Part shown: positions 6,636 to 11,883 of the stretch, in pieces | How positions within the stretch are numbered: position 1 is the stretch's first letter | Layout: each line of letters begins with the position of its first letter | From: Elusimicrobiota bacterium | GTDB lineage: Bacteria; Elusimicrobiota; Endomicrobiia; CG1-02-37-114; JAHJSO01 | Direction: 5' to 3' | Assembly: GCA_018830385.1 (NCBI GenBank) | Contig: JAHJSO010000107.1 | Location: 1 to 12,882 of the forward strand | Length of the DNA stretch: 12,882 bases | Notes under the pieces: model-generated | The model's input: the letters and a program-made list of their open reading frames with translations, nothing else | Database searches by the model: none | What the model was told of the DNA's origin: nothing | Made by a program: the position numbers and the translations under genes

Positions 6636-7451
6636 ATGGATTTAACGATGCCGAAAAAAAATTTTCGTCCCTTGCTGCATTCCTCCGTCCTTTCATGCTT
6701 TGTATTATGCTGGGGAACGGGCGCTGGTATCCTGTATGCCCAGAACCATTCTCAAAACCAGAAATTAAGGGCGGGTGAATCAAACATTATTTCCCCGAAA
6801 CAGGAAAAATCGGAGGCACCAAAAATGGCTAATACAATAAAACTTCCCGAACCCGTATATAAAAGCAGCATATCAGTAGAAGAAGCGATTCTTAAAAGAC
6901 GCTCTGTCCGGGATTTTTCAAATAAAAAACTGCCGATTGAACTTATTTCTCAACTTTTATGGTCCGCCCAGGGGATTACTGATAAAACAAACAAATTCAG
7001 GGCAGCGCCCTCTGCGGGGGCTCTCTATCCAATGGAACTCTATATAGTTTCGCCGGATGGCATCTTCCACTATATTCCCGATGGCCACAGGATACAAAAA
7101 TTGCAGGGTGATGACCTGCGGCAGGACCTTGCAAACGCCTGCTGGGGTCAAAACTTTGTCGCTGTTGCAGGAATCAGTATAATAATTGCTGCTGACTACG
7201 GCAGAACTACATGGCGATACGGCAACAAGGGAATTCGCTATGTGGACATAGAGGCGGGACACATCGCACAAAACATACATCTCCAGTCAGTCGCATTGAA
7301 TCTTGGCTCTGTGCCGGTCGGTGCATTCAATGACAAGGCAGTAAAATCACTTCTTAAACTACCAGCCGCCCAGCAACCCATTTATGTAATACCCGTCGGC
7401 TATCCTGTCCGGGAAACACTCCTACCGGAAACCCCTGAAAACGAAAAATAA
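6636..7451 (+). CDS. SagB/ThcOx-type nitroreductase-fold oxidoreductase, exported or membrane-anchored
   Basis: A flavin-dependent oxidoreductase of the nitroreductase fold, in the SagB/ThcOx/McbC branch. The 271-aa protein has RRSVRDF (89-94, the FMN-phosphate region), PSAGALYPME (125-134, a SagB-branch signature), the DGIFHY strand, and the C-terminal block YVDIEAGHIAQNI followed by LGSVPVGAF. Family members oxidise azolines during peptide maturation, but many free-standing copies have unknown substrates. Unusually, residues 1-36 form a signal peptide or anchor ending near LYAQ, followed by a Gln/Lys-rich linker. This implies a periplasmic or membrane-tethered enzyme. Start 6636 is supported by AGGAG 6 nt upstream; Met5 (6648) is an alternative. 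No YcaO, SagC/D or precursor-peptide gene is in the window, so a RiPP role is not supported. Confidence 0.87.
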   Translation: MDLTMPKKNFRPLLHSSVLSCFVLCWGTGAGILYAQNHSQNQKLRAGESNIISPKQEKSEAPKMANTIKLPEPVYKSSISVEEAILKRRSVRDFSNKKLPIELISQLLWSAQGITDKTNKFRAAPSAGALYPMELYIVSPDGIFHYIPDGHRIQKLQGDDLRQDLANACWGQNFVAVAGISIIIAADYGRTTWRYGNKGIRYVDIEAGHIAQNIHLQSVALNLGSVPVGAFNDKAVKSLLKLPAAQQPIYVIPVGYPVRETLLPETPENEK

Positions 7452-7463
7452 ATCAGAAAGAGG

Positions 7464-7488
7464 GGGGAATTTCCTTGTCAAATTCCCC
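7464..7488 (+). terminator. Strong hairpin 12 nt after the nitroreductase stop
   Basis: GGGGAATTT-ccttgtc-AAATTCCCC is a perfect 9-bp stem with a 7-nt loop. It is placed where transcription of the Yip1-nitroreductase pair should end. A T-tract is missing (GCCCAGC follows), so it may act as a weak terminator or as a 3'-end stabilising hairpin. Confidence 0.5.
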
Positions 7489-7542
7489 GCCCAGCACTAC
7501 CATAAATTTAACTATTTGCCAATATTTGCCAAACAAGGTACC

Positions 7543-7800
7543 GGAGTATTTCGGTGTAAACTTGTGGTTACAGGGTGTTCCGGCATAAATTCCCAGGTGC
7601 TTTGTGATATCCTTGGTTAAATCTCAGTATACATGGTATCCTGGCATGAACCTCCGGATACGGGGTATTTTAGCCCTTCCGGGCATAGTATGTTCCGGCA
7701 GTAAACTTGCGTGCACCGAGTATTCCGGTGCGAACAGAGTACGCTGGGATGTCATTCCGAACTATGCCCTGCCCTAAAATCATATTATTCCATGCCCTGA
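7543..7800. repeat. Degenerate tandem-like repeat, period about 30 bp
   Basis: A core resembling GTATTCCGGYRTAAAC recurs with cores at 7549, 7578, 7609, 7638, 7667, 7693, 7723, 7755 and 7788, at intervals of 29, 31, 29, 29, 26, 30, 32 and 33 nt. The clearest copies are GAGTATTTCGGTGTAAACTT (7545-7564), TGTTCCGGCAGTAAACTT (7691-7708) and GAGTATTCCGGTGCGAAC (7718-7735). Copies are strongly diverged, unlike CRISPR repeats, and the spacing is not a strict multiple of three. Confidence 0.55.
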
Positions 7801-8116
7801 AACCAGTCCGGCTTGCACCATACCTTCACAATGTCAGGGTTCCGGGCTTGATTCGGAACCTCAGTAAAATCAATACCATTGATTTGCCCATAATTATTTC
7901 TCTCGGTCATTAGTTCCGATAAGGGATATTATGTTAATCTAATAGCATTACCACTGCGGTATAACTATACGTATAAACTACTTTAATTATATATCCAAAA
8001 TAGCAGTAAAATCATATATAATTTATGCATATCTGATGTATTACTTCAAATATTCAAAGTTAGCAGTCTCAATTTTTTGCTTTTTTAGCCGGATTTTCGG
8101 CCTGGCGGGATGTACG

Positions 8117-8128
8117 CGTTTGCAAACG
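8117..8128. promoter_or_regulatory. 12-bp perfect palindrome, possible operator
   Basis: CGTTTGCAAACG is a perfect palindrome of the size and kind bound by LacI/GalR-type dimers. No promoter or gene start lies next to it, so the role is unclear and it may be a relic or chance. Confidence 0.25.
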
Positions 8129-8200
8129 GCGGGTTTCGGAAAAATCTCATCTCAAATTAAAAAACGGCCAAAAGATACCGGGGCATAGCCGCTCGGGTTT

Positions 8201-8670
8201 TTGCCTTTCCAAAAAGACCTTAAAAGAACCTATATTTAAATAACCCTGCTACCCCTTAAAAAATGCCCACTGAATTGCCTTCCCCAAAAAACCGTTAGAA
8301 CCATAGGTACCTGATGCACCTGGTGAGGCATCAAAAACTCTCATTCCCTAAAAAACCATGAAACCCTATGGGACGCGGCGCCCCTTGCCGGGAACACCGG
8401 AAACATTTGGAAGCGTAAGGACAGGGTACTCCGGAAAAGACCATGAAAACCCAAAAATGCGGAATTAGCGCTCGGGGGCAGGGATATCATTAAAATACGA
8501 CAAAAAGACGCACCTCAAAAAAACCATGAAAACAGCAGGGGTCTGACAACCGGCTGATGTTACAAAAACCGCATGCTTCCGAAAAGACCACCAAAACCAT
8601 GGGACAAGTGACCGCCACATGACGCAACAAAATTAGGCACTCCCAAAAAGACAATGAAGACCCAAAAATG
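8201..8670. repeat. Seven degenerate A-rich direct repeats, 63-84 nt apart
   Basis: A unit near YTCCNAAAAAGACCATGAAAACC occurs at about 8201-8230, 8275-8302, 8341-8366, 8427-8452, 8511-8533, 8575-8598 and 8638-8663. The first two copies also share TTGCCTT at their left end. The fourth and seventh share the right extension CCCAAAAATG. The third and sixth are followed by ATGGGAC. The intervening sequences of about 35-60 nt are unlike one another. Confidence 0.6.
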
Positions 8671-8686
8671 TTGTCGGGAAGGGCTA

Positions 8687-10298
8687 TTACGCCGTAGTTT
8701 TTCTGAATATCTTTATTGTTTCCAGCAGGAGAACAAAGGAAAGGACCAGCAAAACGGCCGCCGTAATACCGACAACATTAAATCCGTACTGAACAACCAG
8801 TAAAACGACCGCCCACGAGGTAACAATAAGCATAAAGACAGCGGGGATGGCGACAAAAAAAATATTTTTCCCCCTCCTCTTGAGCCAGACGGAAATTGAC
8901 AGTAGCGCCAGTGCTGCCAGGAGTTGGTTAGTGGCCCCGAAGACCGGCCAGATAATTTTCCAGGAAGGGACCGGATTGCCGCCTGCGTCGCTCATCGGCA
9001 AAAAAATAAACAACGACGGTAAAATAAGCGTAATTGCAGTCGCCATATACCTGTGTCTGGGTTCTTTCAAATCCAGAAACTCCTGCAATATGTACCTTGA
9101 TATACGGGTGGCAGTGTCAAGCGTAGTGAGCATGAAAGTTGAAATAGTCAGCATACCGAAGGATATACACAACTCCCTGTTTAATCCCAACATGGAACCG
9201 AATTGCCCGAGTCCGTTCGCATATATAGACAACGGCGATTTGCTTGTTAAATCAGGCCTCTTCGTGAGAAGCATTACGGTGGAAAGAGCTATTACCGCAA
9301 ACTACCCCCTCCAGCAGCATCCCGCCGTATGCGACCGGTTTTGCGTCGGTCTCATAGCACAACTGCTTCGCCGTAGTTCCGCTCGCCACAAGCGAGTGGA
9401 ACCCGCTTACGGCGCCACAGGCGACCATCACAAAAAGCATCGGGAATATTCCGCCGGCACCTTCGCTGTGCCATGCAATAAATGCAGGAAATTCTATTGT
9501 CTGCGTGTTAGATCCCATGAGTATCCCCGACACCCCTACTATTACCGAGATGTAAAGCAGGAACGAACTTAGATAGTCCCGGGGCTGGAGGAGCATCCAG
9601 ACGGGCAATACGGAGGCGACAAAACAGTACGCAAGTAATACCGCTCTCCATATTGTCGCACCGTTGACAAATACCAGCGGGTATTTCTGGCCGGCGAATA
9701 TCCCGGCAAAAATCATCAGGACGAATGCCGCCGTTAAAACCCCCAGTTTTATCTTCAGCCTGTACAAACATAAACCGAATGCAACTGCCAGAAATATGTA
9801 AATTACCGACGATGAGGCGACACCCCCGTTCATTGTGAACGTGTTTACCGTAAGGTCAATGAATACAGTCAACACGTATATCAGCGCCAGCCAGGTAAAC
9901 GCCAGGAACAGTTTGTATGCCCTGCCCGAGATGTATTCTTTCGCCAGTTCGGATATGGACTTCGCTTTGTGTTTTATTGATGCCACCAGGCTCGCAAAGT
10001 CGTGTACACCGCCGATAAAAACGCTCCCGATGAGAATCCACAGCAGTGCGGGCAGCCAGCCAAAAATAAGCGCGGCTGCAATCGGCCCTACTATGGGGCC
10101 TGCACCCGCTATTGACGAGAAATGGTGTCCGAAAAGAACGAACTTGTTGGCGGGGCAGTAATCAATACCGTCATTCATCGTATGCGCAGGGGTTTTGTTT
10201 CCGCGTGATACGTCAAGTTTTTTCTCAAGGTACCTCCCGTAAAAAATATACCCCGAAATAAAAAAGAGAATGGATATTATCAGAATGTATGCTATCAT
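8687..10298 (-). pseudogene. cstA: Carbon starvation protein CstA family transporter, interrupted by a one-base frameshift
   Basis: A polytopic inner-membrane protein of the CstA family (known members import pyruvate or peptides). The first frame (10298 down to about 9302) carries the signatures NDGIDYCPANKFVLFGHHF and SIAGAGPIVGPIAAA, then FGWLPALLWILIGSVFIGGVHDF in overlapping segments, and continues to YGGMLLEGVV at residue 333. There one extra base in the AAA at 9299-9301 (+ strand) shifts the frame. The original frame ends 15 codons later, while the other frame continues without a break as AVIALSTVMLL to the stop at 8687. The joined product would be about 536 aa, normal for the shorter CstA forms (E. 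coli has 701). Both halves keep good coding character, so this is either a recent mutation or a sequence error. Its ATG overlaps the stop of the upstream small gene (ATGA). Confidence 0.85.
9299..9301 (-). other. Frameshift site in cstA
   Basis: Read on the minus strand, GTAGTTTGCGG must lose one T to give the continuous reading VVAVIAL. The run is only three bases long, so it is a weaker candidate for a homopolymer sequencing error than a long run. No strong slippery heptamer or stimulatory structure is evident, so programmed frameshifting is not favoured. Confidence 0.75.
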
Positions 10299-10564
10299 TT
10301 TGCCTGCTGTTGGGTGGTGCCGGCAGAGGTTTTATCAGGAAGTATTATACCGATGGCAATAATTATATACGCACCAACTATAAGGAATGGCGAAAGGACG
10401 CTCGCCCAGTTCTGGCCTTCGGGGTCTGTCTTTGTCAGAATAAAAAAACCGGTTATCAGTATGAGTATGCCTGCGAGTATCACCTTTTTACCTGCGGCTG
10501 TAATCCCTTTTACTTCCGGCATATCGCTCTGCGTCTTTAAATTATTTTTCTTTTTATCGGCCAT
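10295..10564 (-). CDS. Small two-helix membrane protein upstream of cstA
   Basis: An 89-residue protein I cannot assign to a named family with certainty. Its layout resembles small DUF3098-like proteins. Residues 1-27 are a Lys/Asn-rich cytoplasmic lead. Residues about 28-44 (VILAGILILITGFFILT) and 56-75 are two transmembrane helices joined by a short acidic loop (DPEGQNW), and the tail is Thr/Gln-rich. The ATG at 10564 is preferred over the in-frame ATG further upstream (10708), because that one lies upstream of the operon's consensus promoter and inside tupA. A G10 tract plus AAG precedes the ATG by 6-18 nt and serves as the only ribosome-binding candidate. The stop overlaps the cstA start by ATGA, so the pair is translationally coupled. 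An accessory role to the CstA transporter is an inference. Confidence 0.75.
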   Translation of the reverse strand: MADKKKNNLKTQSDMPEVKGITAAGKKVILAGILILITGFFILTKTDPEGQNWASVLSPFLIVGAYIIIAIGIILPDKTSAGTTQQQAK

Positions 10565-10573
10565 TTTTTTCTT

Positions 10574-10583
10574 CCCCCCCCCC
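10574..10583 (-). repeat. G10 homopolymer at the ribosome-binding site of the small membrane protein
   Basis: Ten consecutive G on the minus strand end 9 nt before the ATG at 10564. Tracts of this kind are slippage-prone. Here a length change would alter Shine-Dalgarno spacing rather than the reading frame. It may also be an assembly-sensitive spot. Confidence 0.6.
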
Positions 10584-10672
10584 GCGAGCTGCTCTGAACC
10601 CCGTGGCAGTGAAACCTGTGCGACTGATTTAGCGTCATTACGCCACCCTGTTTTAACGCCCGTCCTGATTAT

Positions 10673-10701
10673 ATTATAATAGATTTTAGGATGGTTGTCA
10701 A
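10673..10701 (-). promoter_or_regulatory. Perfect-consensus sigma70 promoter for the small gene-cstA operon
   Basis: On the minus strand, TTGACA (10701-10696) is followed after exactly 17 nt by TATAAT (10678-10673), 12 of 12 consensus positions. The TGA of the -35 hexamer is the tupA stop codon (10698-10700), so the promoter begins at the very end of that gene. It leaves an untranslated leader of about 100 nt before the start at 10564. Confidence 0.85.
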
Positions 10702-11567
10702 GGAACATATCCCGGAGTTATCGGGCAGAAGAGCGGTCCCCCGTATATCTTTTTCCCGAATTCTTTTATGAGCCCCTTCCCTTCGTTGCCGGTCAGAAAT
10801 TCAACGAATTTTTTCGCACAGCCGTGGTTCGCCCGGGGGAATTTTTCGGGTGAGACCGGGATAAGCGAATACGGATTGTAAAGTAACGTGTCGTTATCAA
10901 ATAGCAGGGCAAGTGATTTGAGTTTCCCCGAATGATGCAGCCATGTTGATTTGTCGGTCAGACAATACGCCCGTTTCTCGTCTGCAATCCTGAGCGTCAA
11001 TTCCATGCCGGAACCGGATTCCATATAATTCTTCATCCTTGTCCGGGCGTCCCTGGCTTTCTCCCAGATTAACGTTTCTCTTTTGTGCGTGCCTGAATTG
11101 TCTCCGCGCGAAACGAAAAATGCGTCTTTCCGCGCAATTTTTTCAAAAGCATCAACCACGCCCGTTGATGATTTTATACCGGCAGGGTCGTCCCCGGGCC
11201 CGATTATCACAAAATAATTATACATAACCTCATGCCTCTGCGTCCCGAAACCATCCCTTACAAATTCTTCTTCCGACTGCCTATCGTGGACGAATAAAAT
11301 ATCGGCATTTCCATCACGGCCGAGCCGTATCGCCTGGCCCGTGCCAACTGCAATAACCTTCACCCTGCACCCGTGCTTTTTTTTAAAGACAGGGACAATA
11401 AAATCAAGCAGTCCCGAATCCTCAACGCTTGTCGTCGTGGCCAGGACAACCGTCCTGTCGTATCTTCCTTTACGGCTGTCACTTGTACGGCTGTCGCCTG
11501 CCCGTGCAACAAAAAGATTGCCGAACTGTAAAAAACACACGACTGCAAGTATGGCTTTTTTAATCAT
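10698..11567 (-). CDS. tupA: Tungstate-type ABC transporter substrate-binding protein (TupA-like)
   Basis: Predicted periplasmic binding protein for tungstate, or possibly molybdate, delivering the oxyanion to an ABC permease. The 289-aa precursor has a signal peptide ending near ARA (21-23). The mature part begins VLATTTSVEDSGLL (41-54), the oxyanion-binding strand typical of TupA. It continues with VGTGQAIRLG (74-83), ADILFVH (88-94), VMYNYFVIIGPGDDPAGI (114-131) and FVSRGDNSGTHK (151-162), all TupA hallmarks and unlike ModA. TupA is usually about 270-290 aa, so it looks complete. AAAGGA lies 7 nt before the ATG. No permease (tupB) or ATPase (tupC) gene is adjacent in the window, an orphan arrangement. 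Linker residues 25-33 (DSRTSDSRK) are encoded by a 15-bp duplication. Confidence 0.92.
   Translation of the reverse strand: MIKKAILAVVCFLQFGNLFVARAGDSRTSDSRKGRYDRTVVLATTTSVEDSGLLDFIVPVFKKKHGCRVKVIAVGTGQAIRLGRDGNADILFVHDRQSEEEFVRDGFGTQRHEVMYNYFVIIGPGDDPAGIKSSTGVVDAFEKIARKDAFFVSRGDNSGTHKRETLIWEKARDARTRMKNYMESGSGMELTLRIADEKRAYCLTDKSTWLHHSGKLKSLALLFDNDTLLYNPYSLIPVSPEKFPRANHGCAKKFVEFLTGNEGKGLIKEFGKKIYGGPLFCPITPGYVP
11471..11495 (-). repeat. 15-bp in-frame duplication in the tupA linker
   Basis: TACGGCTGTC occurs at 11471-11480 and 11486-11495 on the + strand, 15 nt apart (5 codons). It encodes a repeated DSR just after the signal peptide. Confidence 0.6.
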
Positions 11568-11579
11568 CAGACCGTCCTT

Positions 11580-11687
11580 TTATTCCCCATTGCGGAACGC
11601 CCCCCCTTTTTTTCTGCCTCCCGGGAGTGCCCGCCCTCCCGTCCCCCGTTGCCACCCTCCACCGGCCGAACAACGAACCACAAACAT
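11580..11687 (-). CDS. Possible 35-codon leader open frame upstream of tupA
   Basis: An ATG at 11687 with GAGG 8 nt upstream opens a 35-codon frame rich in Gly and Arg. It ends in TAA (11582-11580) just 12 nt before the tupA ATG. The stop abuts the tupA AAAGGA site, so coupling or a leader-peptide role is possible. The composition follows the G-rich DNA and no conserved domain is visible, so it may well be untranslated leader. Confidence 0.25.
   Translation of the reverse strand: MFVVRCSAGGGWQRGTGGRALPGGRKKGGAFRNGE
11630..11647 (-). promoter_or_regulatory. G-quadruplex motif in the tupA leader
   Basis: Read on the minus strand, the 18-nt sequence is GGGGGACGGGAGGGCGGG: four G runs of three or more with loops of 2, 1 and 1 nt. 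It lies between the predicted promoter and the tupA start, so it would be present in the mRNA leader. Confidence 0.6.
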
Positions 11688-11705
11688 TTTTTCTGCCTCA
11701 TAAAA

Positions 11706-11735
11706 AGTATAGCAAATAATTTGAACTTTGTCCAA
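11706..11735 (-). promoter_or_regulatory. Candidate sigma70 promoter for tupA
   Basis: On the minus strand TTGGAC (11735-11730) and TATACT (11711-11706) are 18 nt apart, with matches of 4/6 and 5/6 to consensus. Transcription would start near 11699 and give a leader of about 130 nt containing G-rich sequence and a possible small open frame. Confidence 0.6.
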
Positions 11736-11770
11736 AACGGCGTAATTCTCTTTATAATTCCCTTTATACC

Positions 11771-11799
11771 TTGACAAAAATTAAATTTTTTTATAGAAT
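11771..11799 (+). promoter_or_regulatory. Near-consensus sigma70 promoter for the cytosine-deaminase-like gene
   Basis: TTGACA (11771-11776) and TAGAAT (11794-11799) are separated by 17 nt, 11 of 12 consensus positions. It is divergent from the tupA promoter, with 35 nt between the two -35 elements. That gap holds CTTTATA twice, 12 nt apart (11750-11756 and 11762-11768). Confidence 0.75.
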
Positions 11800-11808
11800 A
11801 GGTGATAG

Positions 11809-11874
11809 GGCTGTGGGTTATCTGCCGTGCATGTTATTGGCCCCCAGCCGCCAGTTTTTACAGAAACCGGAGGG
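11809..11874 (+). promoter_or_regulatory. Structured 5' leader with a partly sequestered Shine-Dalgarno site
   Basis: GGCTG-t-GGG (11809-11817) can pair with CCC-c-CAGCC (11841-11849), an 8-bp stem with one mismatch. A second weaker hairpin (11851-11870) pairs CC-GTTT with AAAC-GG and includes the first two bases of the GGAGGG ribosome-binding site (11869-11874), 9 nt before the ATG. I cannot match it to a known riboswitch class. Confidence 0.35.
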
Positions 11875-11883
11875 ATATTCTTA

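Larger units (their letters stand above)
7452..8686. other. 1.2-kb gene-free region between convergent genes
   Basis: This stretch lies between the ends of the nitroreductase gene (+) and cstA (-). I find no credible gene in it on either strand. It contains a terminal hairpin, a family of degenerate repeats of about 30-bp period (7543-7800), an AT-rich stretch (about 7915-8085), a 12-bp palindrome (8117-8128), and a second family of degenerate A-rich direct repeats (8201-8670). The 68-codon open frame at 7707-7913 lies largely inside the first repeat family and has no ribosome-binding site. Confidence 0.7.

Noticed and set aside
6636..7451. RiPP (azoline peptide) biosynthesis cluster around the SagB-like gene
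   Set aside because: No YcaO cyclodehydratase, no precursor peptide and no dedicated exporter are encoded nearby.
7707..7913. 68-codon open frame in the gene-free region
   Set aside because: It overlaps the degenerate 30-bp repeats, has no ribosome-binding site and no recognisable composition of a real protein.
8161..8210. Rho-independent terminator near 8185-8205 (T5 after a GC-rich stretch)
   Set aside because: Only a 3-4 bp imperfect stem can be drawn before the T-run, so it does not meet the usual form.
8201..8670. CRISPR array
   Set aside because: The repeats differ from each other at many positions, spacing varies between 63 and 84 nt, and no cas gene is present.
9295..9305. Programmed ribosomal frameshift in cstA
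   Set aside because: No good slippery heptamer, no immediate stop or rare-codon pause, and no stimulatory Shine-Dalgarno-like element. The original frame runs 15 further codons before stopping.
8847..9572. 241-codon open frame on the plus strand opposite cstA
   Set aside because: The minus strand here encodes conserved CstA in both frames. The plus frame has no recognisable domain or ribosome-binding site.
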